Made by a program: the position numbers and the translations under genes. 64,000 nucleotides of DNA from Euphorbia lathyris (lineage: Eukaryota; Streptophyta; Magnoliopsida; Malpighiales; Euphorbiaceae): positions 57,491,001 through 57,555,000 of the forward strand of contig NC_088916.1 of assembly GCF_963576675.1 (NCBI RefSeq), written 5' to 3'. Below the pieces are notes generated by a model. That model saw only the letters and a program-made list of their open reading frames with translations, was not told the DNA's origin and searched no databases. Shown in pieces: positions 1 to 11,824 of this stretch. Position 1 is the stretch's first letter, and every line of letters begins with the position of its first letter.

Positions 1-439
1 TAATTTTTTGTTAAATTATTTGTTATGTATCTGTTTGTTTAAACAAATTATAATTTCCTGATTCTAACTTGGTTTGTTTGGAATTTCAGGAAGAGAAAGT
101 TGTTAATTATTGTTTGGTTTCTGTTTGTTTAAACAGCTTAATTGCCTTTTGGCATATGTTGGTACATGTGTTAATTGAAGATGGATCCGGTTTTAAGAAC
201 ACAGTCACTTCAGAGGCTTTAGGCCTACTTGTACCAGTGGCAACGTGTAAGCCACATTAAAAGTCTAAAAAAATTCATTGGTATGAACTTTAAAGACTTG
301 GAGATAAAAGAAAATATGTTTTCTTTAGGAATGATGATGATATGCGAAAATTCCATATTTGATATTCTCGCGCGTAAGGTGGATTTACATTAGAAATGTG
401 AAATTTCATAAATTGACAAATCTGAGCAATGATGTTATC
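1..439. other. AT-rich stretch with no recognisable gene
   Basis: No coding family is recognised. A 15-bp direct repeat (CTGTTTGTTTAAACA) lies at 31-45 and 121-135. A 63-codon open frame at 69-260 has no recognisable motif and is treated as chance. The stretch may be the decayed upstream part of the copia relic that follows. Confidence 0.4.
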
Positions 440-1339
440 GAGCCGAGTTAGCTGCTGGTAGATGAACATTAGTTGGCTAGATTTAATTTATGAAAGTAAC
501 TAAAAATGTAGAAATCAAACCGCCTTAAAATAAGTACGTCTCAATGTTGGAATCGAAGAAAAATATCATATCAGTCGGTGAATATACGGTATAAAAAGCT
601 TCTGTATGATGAGTTACAGGTAGAAAAGCTTTCGTGTGATAACACCGTTAGTCAATTGATCTCAACGAGTGTCATCCTTGTTGATTTTGTAGAATTAAAG
701 GATAACACAGCTGATCCGCTAACCTAGAGGTTAAACCGAGATCAAATTGAAAAATTATCGAAAGGAATGAGACAAAAGCCCATAAAGAAGAGGCGTTATG
801 TGAAGAAAAACCCTACCTAGTTGACTGGAGATCCCAAGAAATAGGTTCAAAGGGACAACCTAATTGCATAAACCTTGCGCGTTCACTGTGGGGGTTAAAC
901 CCTCATCCATTCCTAGATATAAACAGTCACACCAACGGTAAAAGGTTAAGCTATATGCTTTTAATGATACATTGCGCGTCAGAAATTCTAAGCAAATAAA
1001 ATCACCTATGTTAGAGTGAAGTGGGGTCGCTTCGATGGAGACTAGTGGGGCCTAGTTATCTTAAACTCTCGCAGAACCAGGCGATGTTCATGACCATAAC
1101 GAACATAACCATGAGAACCATACCGTGTTATGTTGATATCTGTGTGGGGTATATCACTGTTTACACAAACGGCAGAATAGTTCAAAGCATCGCGTCTACT
1201 AGTCAGCCAGTAAAGTAAATATACTTTCACAAGGGAAGGTTCAATGCACATTAGCTACCTATCCTATGCAGATATCTTCTGTAGAAACTTATCACCATTT
1301 CGTAATCGTCTTGTTTTTAATTTTATTCATGTGGGGGAT
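440..1339 (+). pseudogene. Ty1/copia pol relic: C-terminal RNase H and 3' untranslated region
   Basis: Around 640-790 the plus strand reads like the end of copia RNase H. It has an ISTSVILVDFV-type segment, the ADPLT motif (normally followed by KGL, here by a stop), and then RDQIEKLSKGM. In copia elements this region follows the catalytic domain and precedes the 3' LTR. Downstream, about 500 bases without a frame lead to a short purine-rich tract (GTGGGGGA, 1331-1338) that fits a polypurine tract and touches the LTR. Several stops show that it is dead. The upstream boundary is uncertain. Confidence 0.7.
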
Positions 1340-1812
1340 TGTTGGAAAATTTTGAATAAAATTATTTGTTAATTTTAATACTAACAAACACCTCCTTTCA
1401 TGAATAGTCGTGTCCTTCGTGAACAGTCGTGTTCGTACATAAACAGTCGTGTCTGTCTGTGTACAGTCGTGTTTGTTCGTGAAATGACATATCCTTTCGA
1501 GTTCTATTTATATAGAATGGATTGTCAAAATTCACAAGCTGCTAAAAGTTGTTGAAGTTTTTTTAAACACACTCTGTCTGTTCACATTGTTCTTGTTTCC
1601 TATTCCGGTGATAACTAGGCTACACACGGTTTGAGTTCGCTTGCGTAATCTGTTGTATCCTGGGAGACGATCGTCAATAGCGACGACATCTGTCTTAAGG
1701 AAACTGCTAATACAAGCCTCAGATTTGTCTAACTCCATTCTTTTAATTTTCTAGTTTTACTGTTTATATATTTTTTTGTGTCGTTTTGTTTTTTGGTTAA
1801 TCACATCCTACA
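1340..1812 (+). mobile_element. Copia 3' long terminal repeat
   Basis: The sequence begins TGTTGG immediately after the polypurine-like tract and ends CCTACA, giving the TG...CA ends of an LTR with an imperfect 6-bp inverted terminus. It has a TATA-like CTATTTATATAG near 1502 and a T-rich 3' end. The length of 473 bp is normal for copia. No 5' LTR or target duplication is visible because the element is broken upstream. The right end is the less certain one. Confidence 0.6.
1403..1475 (+). repeat. Short tandem motif CAGTCGTGT in the LTR U3 region
   Basis: Four copies of (A/C)AGTCGTGT(C/T), spaced about 20 bases apart, lie between 1404 and 1472, roughly 30-100 bases upstream of the TATA-like box. 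Repeats of this kind in U3 often act as enhancers in retrotransposons. That role is inferred here. Confidence 0.6.
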
Positions 1813-1981
1813 CTTATAACTTTGATTTGTTTAGAAAGATATAATGAATTATCGATTTACTCTAAAAGCATTGAACTGTAATCGATCTTTCCTTTTCACT
1901 TTTGATTGATTACCTTAATCAAATGCGGTGTTTATATCCGATTAATCGATCTCTCGTAATGACCAAATATAAATCCGAATT

Positions 1982-2965
1982 TGCTTAAGTGCCCAACAAG
2001 TTAGCATGAAAAATACCAAGATCTTTTATAAATACTTTGCATGAAACACCCGTTAGAATTACTTAAAGAATATCGCTAGATCAAACTTAAAATAAAACAA
2101 CAGTAAAGATGGAATTGAATTAAAAGATATTTATTAGTTTGAGTTGAAACATCTCAAGTTAACAGAGAATAAGAAATTTGAATGGCATTTGACTAGGAAG
2201 AGTTCCGGGTTGTCAATCATTTACTCAACTTCGTAGGTTTATCAGACCGTGGGTCGCTCCCAACACTGGTTATACTCGCTGAATCCTCGAAATAGCAATC
2301 TTTCAATTATCTACGAAGCATAAACTCGACTTGAATAAACTTTAATATAAATAATAAAATCTACATATTGTATCTCTAACTGTTTGTGTTTTAGTCACAA
2401 TTGATTAATTATGTGTAACTAAAAACAACCAACATGAATTCTGAGTTTCTTCCTCTATTTATAATATTCCAAGAGGTATGCTGAAGAGACGTTTTCGTTG
2501 GTGAAGAGTTGCCTCTATCCGGATGAAAGGACCCGTCGCTTGGAGAAATAAACATGTTAAATGTGCATAAACACCTTCGCTGTCACTGTAGAGATTCAAG
2601 AATCTCGTACGTGATTTAGGGAAGAGGAAGGAAGGAAGGAAGGCACGAGATTCATGCCACCCTTTAGCGTGTCGCGATCGAGATTTTAAGAATCTCGGTC
2701 GTGACAGAAACTTTTTCTTTTCTTCCTTGGTTGTGTGCTTCAATTCTCTGACGTAATTTCTGATTCTCGTACGTGATATTCACAAAAGCTTGATTTCTCA
2801 CTCATTTCTACTCCATTTTTTCTCCTATTTGGATTTTTCCAAATAATTAACACCTTGCACACAAACAACAAATACCAACGTGAAATCTTTCCAAAATAAA
2901 TAATTAATATATATTTTTCATGAATTTTAATACATTTATAATTTAGGTATATTTTGGGCTTATCA
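1982..2965. mobile_element. Possible solo LTR-like repeat
   Basis: The left end reads TGCTTAAGTGCCCAA and the right end reads TTTTGGGCTTATCA. The two are imperfect inverted copies ending in TG...CA, as in LTRs. The interior holds repeated quasi-palindromic motifs around CTCGTACG and CGATCGAG (2600-2780). No clean 5-bp target duplication was found, so the ends are tentative. Confidence 0.3.
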
Positions 2966-4216
2966 ATTAAACTTAATCCTAATAGAACATTACTTGGGTC
3001 ATTCCTATCATGGGTGGATAATTAATTCGATCCATCTGACCATATTTATTAATTCATACATCTTACACTCGCACGTAATGAAAACATATTACTTACGTCA
3101 TCTTGTTCATACTCATAAATAGTTCGTGCAACCGATATATTATCGCGAGCTCTTACATTATGTACTCATTGGAGATAATACAATCTCTCATATAACATAT
3201 ATCAAAACAAGTACTATATACTCGTTGGAGATATATATAGCTTGTTGATGAACATCTGTTATATAATAGTTGTATGATTTATCCTAGACTTCACATCACA
3301 TTCACTCTAATCAATTTTATCTCCACAGTTTCTATTTTTACAATTATGCCCCTGAGCATAACTTTCCGCACTATGAACATAGTACATTGAAGATGTGAAC
3401 ATATCAAATCTTTCCCTCTTATTATGTCATTTCCATCACAATTTTAGCTTTCTGTCTAGTCGACCACTTTTCGGGCTGCATTATCACATAGCCCATTGGA
3501 GCACATCCTAATAAGATAGCCAAATAAAATTACACTTCTAGAAGTAATTGAGGGTCCTGAGGATAACATGTTGAAAAATCATTATTTCACGAAGCGAGTC
3601 TCACACTAGGAAAAGTTTGAGATCGTTTATTTTTCATCTCATGGTCGCTAAGCACATGTGGCATAAAAACATGTGTTATGTTGTTCATTTCCTTCCATTT
3701 GAAAGAAGCACATGTCTTTACTCAAATAACACTATACGAAAGCATCGATTCAAATGTGCTAGAACATCTAACCTTAGTCCACTCATTTGAAGGACTGCCT
3801 TCAACCATAAGGACAGAAATGCCCAAGTAATAACTCAGCTTGACCTTGTAGTTTATATGTAATCTCATATATACAAGCATCATTGTGCATGTATATGATA
3901 GTCTTGTATTTTAATAAAGCCAGTTTCATAATTTAACAAGACGATGTCTATTATTGATAAACTCTCGTTTAGTTAGCCTCAACCTTATCTACGTAATCAT
4001 GAGACAAAATAAATAAGGGGTAAACACTTGTGTCAGTGAATTACCTATCTATCCAACATGCGTAACAATTTATAACAGTAAACATTAACAGATAACATTC
4101 ACACTCGTGTATTGTAATGAATTCAAAGACTTTATTGAATAATCGTGTTCACAAAGTTATATGAAATAAAAGTATGTTTAGATCCTGCATAAACCCTAGG
4201 ATCTAACATGTTTTAC
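2966..4216 (-). other. Non-coding stretch beyond the copia pol relic
   Basis: There is no coding frame. Its place just 3' of a minus-strand copia RNase H suggests copia 3' untranslated sequence and LTR, but no reliable LTR ends were found. Confidence 0.3.
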
Positions 4217-5720
4217 TTAAACATCTCTCTTGAAATACTTTGTTAAAGGATCAGATACCATTTCATGAGTCCAAACATACTTCATACTGACTTCTTTGCG
4301 TGAAAATGAATCTCTAACAAAGTGATACTTAATCTCTATATGATTGGCTTTGCTATGGAATTTTTGGTCTTTAGCAAAAGCAATACCAGGTTGACTCTCA
4401 CTATGGATTACTACTAGAGTGTGTGAAGTAGTAACTTTCAAGTGATCCAAGAGTTTATTCAACCAAATGGCCTCCTCAATTGCAGACGAGTATGATACAT
4501 ACTCGACTTTCATGATGGACAAGGCTATATAGATCTGTTTCTTTCTGCTCCATCATATGGCCCCATTTCTAAGCAAGAAAATGTAGTCTGGCATGGATTT
4601 CCTTTCATCCAAGACTCCTGCCTAATATGTGTCTATGTATCCTCTTAGTAGGAGATTATTTCCTTGATAACAGAAAAAATAATTTGCAGTTCCTTTGAGA
4701 TATCTAAGTATTCTCTTAACAACAGTCTAGTGTGTTTGTCTAAGGTTGGAATGATATATACTCACCATAGCAATGGCATGATAAATATCAAGTTTAATAC
4801 ACAATATAGCATAAATAAGACTACATACACACTAGCATAAGGAACATTTGTGACTTGTTCAATCTCTTGTTGTGTTTATGGGCACATTTCCGAGCTAAGG
4901 TGAAATCCTTTCTCATTAGGATATCAATGGGTTTAAATTTTTACATATTAAAATTCTTAAGAACTTTGTTGATATAATTCTCATGAGACAAGACCAACAA
5001 TTTCTTGGAACGTTCTCTTATGATCTTAACTCTCGTGATATATGTGGTTTCAACTATATCCTTCATCTCAAAACTTGATCTCAGCCAAACTTTGATTTGA
5101 TTTGCGTAAGTTATGTCAATTCTCACTCTAAGGATGTCATCAATTATAACAATAGAATATTAAACTTATTTACAGAGTGCTTGGTATAGACACAATGGTC
5201 TTCTTCATTAGATTGAAGTTGTTCGATATCATTTCGTTATGAAATTAGATATACCATTAGCTTGACGAGTGTTCATGGCTATAGATAAAATTGAATCAAT
5301 TTGTAAACCTTTTATTCACAACCTTTTTTGACATAACATGTAGGTTGTTTCATTTAGATTTCCTCGTCCAAATATCTGTTGAGAAAAAATCGTCTTTACA
5401 TCTATGTGATGTAGCTAAGTCCAAACTTTCCATAATGATTAGTATGAGCCTTATAGATGTAAATCTCATAATAAACTTAAGTGATAAGGTTTCTTCAAAG
5501 TTTATCTCTTCTAGGTGTGTATAATCCTTAGCGACCATGTGAGCTTTGTACGTTTCTATTTAACCATCAATCTTTCGCTTTATCTTAAGAACCTACTTGT
5601 TCCTAATTCCCTTATACCTTTTGGTAAATCAACCAGTTGCCAAATATGGTTGACTTTAATTAAAGTATTTCTTCGTCCATTGTTTTAATCCATTTATCAT
5701 TTTCAAGACATGGGAGAGCC
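4217..5720 (-). pseudogene. Ty1/copia reverse transcriptase-RNase H relic
   Basis: Reading the minus strand from about 5,720 down, the order is the copia RT start (LENDKWIKTMDEE), the YKAHMVAKDYTH segment typical of copia RT, and an IIDDIL stretch where YVDDML normally stands. Then come FEMKDI and VKIIRERSKKLLVLSHENYI. RNase H follows at 4,522-4,217, with EYVSYSSAIEEAIWL, KANHIEIKYHFVRD and DPLTKYF. The order and motifs match plant copia polyproteins. Part of the RT palm is missing near 5,150-5,340, and many stops and frameshifts interrupt it, so it cannot act. It is oriented opposite to the copia relic at 440-1,812, so at least two copia insertions are present. Confidence 0.85.
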
Positions 5721-6639
5721 TTTTTACTGTTTTTAGGCTCTGCATCATCTTGAGGAGGTACTAAAAGAGTCGAGCCTTTAATATTGAACCATTAGCATTT
5801 GACTTTTTGTCTTTTAGTACGATACGACTCACAATCATGATAGACAAATTTCATATATTCATCTTGATTCAAAATACTCCCACTTGGACCAAGTTACATA
5901 TACTCGTTGTAGTTAGAATTAACATTGCCACTCGAACTCGGATCTGGATCATTGCAGTTAGAAATAACATTGCCACTCAAGTTCTATATACTATAATTTA
6001 TAAATTCTAGACCCCAATTCATATATCCTAATTCTAAAAAGTATATCTTAGACTCTTAATTTAGAAAGCCTAATTTTAAAATATATGAAAGATAATAATT
6101 TATTTAGTTTGATATAATTCAAATTATTTCGTAGATAAAAAAAATTAAATGGAATTTCTTTCTAAATTTACCATTTGCAATTAATCAATGTGGCATAACA
6201 CATCCCATTTTTCAACCTTAGCCCAACATAAAGGATAAATGATATTTTATAGGGTTTTTTTAATTAGTAATAAAATTACAATTAAATTATATTATTAAAA
6301 TTAATTTTTAATATATCATTTTGTTCCATATATTATAAATAAAGTATATTTTTATATTTTAATTTAATAATTCTAAACTCGAATTTATAAATCCTAAATC
6401 TTAAAAATTATATTCTAGACCCTTAAATTATAAACCTTAACCTTTAAAATATATTAAAAATAACCATTTAATTAATTTTACATACTTTAAATTATTACTT
6501 TATAAATAATATTTTTTTAAATTGAATATTTATGTAAATTTCTCTATTTTATATCTTACAGCCCATTGAATTGCAGTAATAAGGTAGTATGATTACATTA
6601 TTTAGGTAAAAGCAGCATATTATTTATTTTATATGAGAT
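5721..6639. other. AT-rich region with a short direct repeat
   Basis: The first 270 bases may be the decayed upstream part of the copia polyprotein on the minus strand. An imperfect direct repeat with a 48-base spacing (core AACATTGCCACTC) lies at about 5,904-5,985. Further on, AT-rich sequence repeats the theme ATTCTA(G/A)ACCC twice. No gene was seen. Confidence 0.35.
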
Positions 6640-7215
6640 AATTACTCTTTTTTAGGTACTTTTCTTTTATATAAACTATTTTAGGTACTGTTTTTTTATA
6701 ATTATTTTAGGTATTTTTTTCAACCCAAAATAATGCATTTCATAGATGAATAGGATTTGCATCCTCAAAAATAGCGTTAGATAGCCAATCTGGCACAACT
6801 AAAGACAACAAATCGCTAGCATTGGAATAGGCCTGCCTAGCTACCAAATGAGCAGCCTTATTCGCTAAACGACTAACAAACGATACTGAGAAAGTAGGAT
6901 TAGATTCAAGGATAACTCGACAGTCATGAATGAGCGTTCCAAATTCTGAGATATCCTTTTTGTTGGAAGGAATTGGATCAATAACAAGCTTGACATCTGA
7001 TTCAAATTCAACATGTGTATAGCGCATGGAAGCAAGCCAGATCATACTCGTGCGTAAAGCTAATACCTCGACCACCTTAGGTGCTCTAATACTAGCAATG
7101 CAACTGTTGTTACAGAACAGAAAGATATATGTCTCATCTATGATAACGGCTCCCATACCGCAACTACTAGTTTTATTTTAGATACTTTTTTTAATACATT
7201 TTAGGTACTTTTTAA
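6640..7215. repeat. Degenerate TTTTAGGTACT motif flanking a LINE relic
   Basis: The motif TTTTAGGTACT and its variants occur at about 6,650, 6,681 and 6,706 to the left of the LINE relic, and near 7,176 and 7,198 to its right. Spacing is about 20-30 bases. The LINE tail seems to have inserted inside, or to be bordered by, this minisatellite-like sequence. Confidence 0.5.
6735..7170 (-). pseudogene. L1-type LINE RNase H tail (RVT_3-like)
   Basis: A 138-codon open frame at 6,740-7,156 encodes an RNase H-like domain of the type at the 3' end of plant L1 LINEs. It has MGAVIID at the start of the fold, an APKVVEVLALR helix, the FESDVKLVID strand with the catalytic Asp, and near the end FVSRLANKAAHLVAR, the conserved ANxxAHxLAR helix. 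It ends with DWLSNAIFED. The endonuclease and reverse transcriptase parts are absent, so it is a 5'-truncated fragment. No poly-A tail or target duplication could be fixed. An alternative is a stand-alone plant RNase H-like gene of retrotransposon origin, less likely without a start region. Confidence 0.75.
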
Positions 7216-8626
7216 GATAGGTTTAATATTTTTTTTTAATAAAGTTACCTAATTTAATGTTAAGGTCATCCGATATTAAAAATCATGTGTAAATATTTTT
7301 TTTTTTTGAAACCAATCATGTGTAAATAATTAATTGGCCAAAAAAAAAGCATCACTTCTTTCATTTTTAAACCCTCAATATTTTATTTAAGTCAGTGGTG
7401 TTTTTTTTTTTCTCATTAACCTGTTTGCCAAATTAGTTAGTTGTGAACATCTAAGTTAGTTAAAACTGTATTATTTATTTCATCTGTGTTTAAAATAATA
7501 TTTTTTACCGTTTGAATTAAGATTTTTACTGTTTTTCTATATATATTGTTTTCGAACTGCGAAAAATACAAATTTTGAACGCATGTAAAATAAATAACAT
7601 TATATTAACTACATCTTCAAAACTGAATTTTTTAGTTATCACGTGATCTAATATAAAAGATTAGGAAAAAGAAAAAAAAAAGAGACCCTTACAATGCTTT
7701 TTTACCTATTTAATTTTGCAAAGTTCACATTGAAGATGCACAATTAAAAAAAAAAAAAAGAAAGTATGTAGTTGTGTATATTATCTCTTATCATTTTCAT
7801 CTACTTCACTAACTATCATCAATGCCAAACTCCTTTTTAAATATTATTCAACACTCTTAGTCTAGGGTTGTTCAAAAGCTACACTATTCTTTTTGGCGGT
7901 GACTATTAATTAATTTCTTTAATTCCACCATCCAACAATATTCATTTCAATAAGATAAGAATTTTTTTTTTTTTTTGAATTAATAAATTTGTGTTATATA
8001 TTGACACTTACAATAAAATAGACTGAAAAACTTAAGAAAAATCCAGGAACAAACACTTTTTTGCATTGTTTAACATTTGTTGGTATTCTGATTGCAAATT
8101 AAATTTATTTAATTGCTTAACACTTAAAATCATGATATTTGTTGACTTAGCCAATGATAAGGTTTAGAAGATATTTAATAAATTAACACTGATTTATTAA
8201 TTTGTGACCAGTTGTGCAATTTCTAAAATTTAGAAGTACCAAGTAGGCTATGAGATATTAATCTGATTACATGAGGATTTTGGAAGCACAGTGTAGTAGA
8301 TAAGTACATATAATTAATCATTTTATACTCAAATAGAAATAAATTATAATTTCATAGTCATCAGACAACTATAAGGCAAATAAATGACAAGTTCTAGGGA
8401 CAAAGTGATTACATTAGTACAGGGACAACTTAGTATCATATGATATAACGTTTCTAATATAGTACAGAGAATTATTATTGTTTGTTTTATTTCACTGTTA
8501 TTGTTGATAATTTGGTTATCCATAATCTTTTCTTATTATTATCTTTTTAAATTAAACTATTTTTCAACAAGGTTACTATAAGAAAAATATAGCAATTTGG
8601 AGACAAAAAATTTAGGGTGATAATTT
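7216..8626. other. AT-rich intergenic sequence
   Basis: There are many A and T runs, no open frame with recognisable motifs and no clear inverted or direct terminal repeats. Confidence 0.5.
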
Positions 8627-9475
8627 GGGAAAATTACAAAATTGGAGGCTCATTACATATTTATTACATATTTAGACCAATTACCCAATACATTATATAT
8701 TTAGACTATTTATTTATAAATTTTCCAAAATATCCTTCATATATATATATATAACAACTTAGAAATTTCTTACTCTTTCTCTCTTCTCTTTTCGTTTATC
8801 TCTTCCGGGGTATTTGTTAGAAGGCATATAAGAGGTGGGATAGGGATAAGAAACACGAGATAAGTTATCCCGTGTTTGTTTGAAAGATAGAAGAGTGAGA
8901 CAGATGAGGTATAAGCCTCTTATCCCTCAAATCCTATACCCAGGAGGGGATGAGATAAACTCCTGCGATTTTAATAGGATGGAAAAGTCCATCTTATCCC
9001 TCAAATTAATGTTATGTAGTTCAAATAAGGTTAAAATAGTAAAATGTATTATTTTATCCCTATCCTTATCCCACATACCAAACATTGAATAATAATTCGC
9101 GACTATTATATTTTTATCCTTATCCCAACCATTTATCTTTGTCCCTATCCTAACCTTTATCCTTATTCCTATCCCAATAGAATACTAAACGCGCCGTTCG
9201 TTTCTTTCTTCTTTTGCGAACTTGACACTCCGTTTTTAATTATCGACTCATATATACGTAAAAAATTTCTTCTTGCGAACTTGGCACTCTATTTTTAGTA
9301 TTTGGTACGTTTTTCCCAGGATAATACTTCCCACATATAATTTTATTTTGCATTTTCGCAAACTGCGAAGAGAAATACTACTTCGCAGAATGAGTTTGAT
9401 TCGCAGTTTTCGCAAACTGCGATCCAAATTCATGTACTGAAGTAGTATTTACCTTCGCAGTTTTTGCTCAGGCTT
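8627..9475 (-). mobile_element. Incomplete inverted copy of the window's MULE family
   Basis: The left end (GGGAAAATTACAAAATTGG, then ACATATTTAGACCAATTACCCAA) matches the terminal repeat of the MULE at 19,438-21,289, in the reverse orientation. The order of inner motifs also follows the reverse of that element's right end: an AT microsatellite, then CTTAGAAATTTCTTA, then a cluster of TTCGCA/TGCGAA motifs at 9,210-9,470. No matching right terminal repeat was found. It lacks the hAT MITE carried by the other copies and so offers an independent unoccupied version of that site. Confidence 0.6.
8808..9195. mobile_element. MITE-like insertion rich in GATAAGG/CCTTATC repeats
   Basis: This interrupts the MULE copy. 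It begins GGGTATTTGTTAGAAGG and ends GAATACTAAACGCGCC, an imperfect inverted pair. The interior repeats (T)ATCCCTATCCTTATCCC on one side and its complement on the other, so it could fold back. No target duplication could be defined. The open frame at 8,880-9,092 is a by-product of these repeats. Confidence 0.45.
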
Positions 9476-9485
9476 CATAATTTGG

Positions 9486-9762
9486 GAAAAATGAGGTTGT
9501 CAGGATTCGAATCCTCGACCGTTTGGTCCAAGAGGCTCTGATACCATATTATAGAACCACTTTAACTAAAAGCTCAAGCTGATAGTTAAGGCCCACACCT
9601 GATAGTTTATATTGAACATATGGGGCATGAAGGATATATATATTTAAAATTGATGGAAAATAATTGAGATGATTATTGGTAGTGCATAACATACATATAA
9701 ACAAAATAAGAAAGAGAGAAATAAATAGAGGCTAATATGCAAACAAATCTCTTTATACTTTT
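9486..9762 (-). mobile_element. LTR end with a primer-binding-site-like sequence
   Basis: On the minus strand, TGGTATCAGAGCC (about 9,534-9,546) complements the 3' end of plant initiator-methionine tRNA, the usual primer for copia and TRIM elements. It is followed by GGATTCGAATCC. The sequence upstream of it on the minus strand (9,598-9,762) recurs nearly unchanged at 29,266-29,425, as expected of a dispersed LTR or TRIM end. No second LTR is present. Confidence 0.5.
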
Positions 9763-10046
9763 GGCTGCATAAACTCTCACAATAAGTGGATAAGAGTAAG
9801 CTGCTTCCTTATAAAGAATACACCATTTTTTTTTTTTTTTTTTTGAAAGCAGAATACACCATTTCTATTATTCTATTTTATATAATTACTTAATTAATCC
9901 AAAAATAATAATTAATTGGAAACCAAAAAAAAAGAGTTGTATTATGCAACCTTCCTAAATGGGTCCTATCAAACACACGTACTACTTTATTTATTATTTT
10001 TATTTTCAAAAAAAAAGAGAAATTGAAAACATTTAAATTAAAAAAA

Positions 10047-10399
10047 AAAAGAAAAATGGAGGCTATTAACAGGATTTCAGATAACCAGGCTGTTTGTCTG
10101 AAGAGCCAGAATCTCATCAAAGCTATTTTGAGGCTTCGTCCTGCCTTTGAGTATCTTAATTTCTCCTATATTTTTAGGGAGCAAAACCGCGTGGCGGATC
10201 GCTTAGCAGCTGCTGGGTATGGGAGAATGTTAGGTGTTTCTACCCTATCTGTTCCTTCTTCTTTTCTTTTGCCTTCTCTCCTAGATGATAGGATTGGAGT
10301 CAGCCTTCCTAGACTGATCCCGGTGTAGGTTTTTTGTTGGTTTTATTTTTTTCCTTTCCTTCCTTACCAAAAAAAAAAATACATGAAAAGAAAAATGGA
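10047..10399 (+). mobile_element. 5'-truncated L1-type LINE insertion with 14-bp target duplication
   Basis: A LINE tail with coding sequence is followed by an 11-base A run (10,369-10,379) and bounded by the direct repeat AAAAGAAAAATGGA at 10,047-10,060 and 10,386-10,399. The 3' A-tail and long, variable target duplication are hallmarks of target-primed reverse transcription. The coding part (10,061-10,327) is the end of the RNase H domain: LNFSYIFREQNRVADRLAAAGY carries the REQNRVADxLA helix. The first methionines of the open frame starting at 10,023 lie in flanking DNA and are not part of the element. Confidence 0.8.
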
Positions 10400-10534
10400 T
10401 AGAAGCATAACATAAATTACATTAAAATAATAGGAATCATTGTATTTTTGTTGTGTCCCTACAAAGAGACATTGTGAAGGAGAGAGTGTATGCTTTTCCT
10501 TTTTTATTTAGTTACAATATGGTGCAAATAATAA
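10400..10534. other. Short unassigned spacer
   Basis: Nothing is recognised. It ends in an ATA-type microsatellite (about 10,527-10,543) that served as the target of the next element. Confidence 0.4.
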
Positions 10535-10543
10535 TAATAATAA

Positions 10544-11042
10544 GGGTAAAGTTCAAATAAAACCTACGTGGTTTCACTAATTTTCAGATAAAGGATTGTG
10601 ATTTACTTTTTGTCAAAACGAGGATTGAGGTTTTTAACTTTAACAAAATAAGAACTTTTTCGATTGATACTATTAAAATCACCTTTGACGACTTCAAAAA
10701 TGACATATTTTAAGAATTACTAATATTCTAAGCAACTTTAATTCTTCAACTTTTTTATTTTGAGATTGTTTAGATGATGTTTGGTAAAGAGAGAGAAAGT
10801 TAGTGTTCAGAGAGAGAAAGTTACAAGAAAGATAATTTTCGAAAATCGAAAATGTATTTCCATAGAAAATATGGCATTGAACAACTTTAATTCTTGAAAA
10901 TTTTCATTTTAAGGTCGTTAAAGATGGTTTTAATAGCATTAATCCAAGTTTGAAACCTCAATCCTTGTTTTGACAAAAAGTAAACCACAGTCTTTTATCT
11001 GAAAATTAGTGAAACCACAGGGGTTTTATTTAAACTTTACCC
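10544..11042. mobile_element. Mutator-type non-autonomous element (499 bp)
   Basis: The terminal inverted repeats are about 90 bp long. The left begins GGGTAAAGTTCAAATAAAACC and the right, read on the minus strand, begins GGGTAAAGTTTAAATAAAACC. Both continue through TTTCACTAATTTTCAGATAAA. The 9-bp flanks are TAATAATAA at 10,535-10,543 and 11,043-11,051. They are low-complexity but fit a Mutator target duplication. The interior has no transposase frame. Confidence 0.8.
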
Positions 11043-11051
11043 TAATAATAA

Positions 11052-11625
11052 TAGATAATTGGATAAAATACAATGAGAATCATTAAACCTTTTCTTTTTT
11101 GAAAAGATTATAATTTTTTATATTTTCTTTTGAGTTTGTCCAATTTCTCGGTTTAAGGCTCGTAAACACCCTAGGTGATCCTCTCAATTAAAACTTTATA
11201 TGTCCGCTAGAACTTAAATTCGTAATTTAATTTAAGCAATTTGAAACTCTTAATCATTCAAATCAACCTTAATTGGTTTTAACTTTCTTTATTATTTTAT
11301 TACATTCACTAAACTTCATTATGGATAAAAGTAGCTGAACATTAATTTTTATCCTATGAATTTCATACTAATTAATGTGACATGATCTGAATATGGATTT
11401 GAGTTAAATTAGAGTCTATAAAACATTATTTTAATTCTATTTCAACCATATGAACAATTTGATCATTTAGTTTCTTAAAAATATATATATCAGTGGAGCT
11501 TGATTTAGGGGATTTATGTTGATGATTTGTCATTAATTAATCAGTGGAGCTTGAGTTCATGGTTACGCCACCTTTCCGACGTAGTTTTGGACAGATTTAC
11601 ACTATAACTTTAGTTAGTGGGAAGA
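11052..11625. other. AT-rich spacer
   Basis: No gene or clear repeat ends were seen. Confidence 0.4.
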
Positions 11626-11634
11626 AAAGTTTAT

Positions 11635-11815
11635 CAGTCTTGATCACATGCACCTTAATGAGCATGTAGAATTTGCTCATTCACCATTAGATCTAGGCTT
11701 ATTAAAATCCTAAGGTGCATGTTCAAAGCATGCTGAGACTTAGATTTAATAAGCCTATATCTAACGGTGAATGAGCAAATTCACTTGCTCATTAAGGTGC
11801 ATGTGAACATTCCTG
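11635..11815. mobile_element. Fold-back Mutator-type MITE, copy A
   Basis: This is a 181-bp element beginning CAGTCTTGATCACATGCACC and ending with the near-complement, terminal CAG...CTG. It is flanked by a perfect 9-bp duplication, AAAGTTTAT, at 11,626-11,634 and 11,816-11,824. Almost the whole element can fold into one hairpin. The same family lies at 58,793-58,973 and, more diverged, at 35,139-35,310, each with its own 9-bp duplication. Confidence 0.9.
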
Positions 11816-11824
11816 AAAGTTTAT

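Noticed and set aside
8880..9092. A frame with a basic N-terminus (MKDRRVRQMRYKPLIPQ).
   Set aside because: It lies in a MITE made of ATCCCTTATCC-type repeats; coding potential is spurious.
8618..9484. TGATAATTT and TCATAATTT flanking the inverted MULE copy as a 9-bp target duplication.
   Set aside because: The right side lacks the MULE terminal repeat, so the match is probably chance in AT-rich DNA.
9486..9546. GGATTCGAATCC resembles a tRNA B box and suggested a tRNA gene or SINE.
   Set aside because: No A box or cloverleaf at the right spacing; the neighbouring TGGTATCAGAGCC fits a retrotransposon primer site better.
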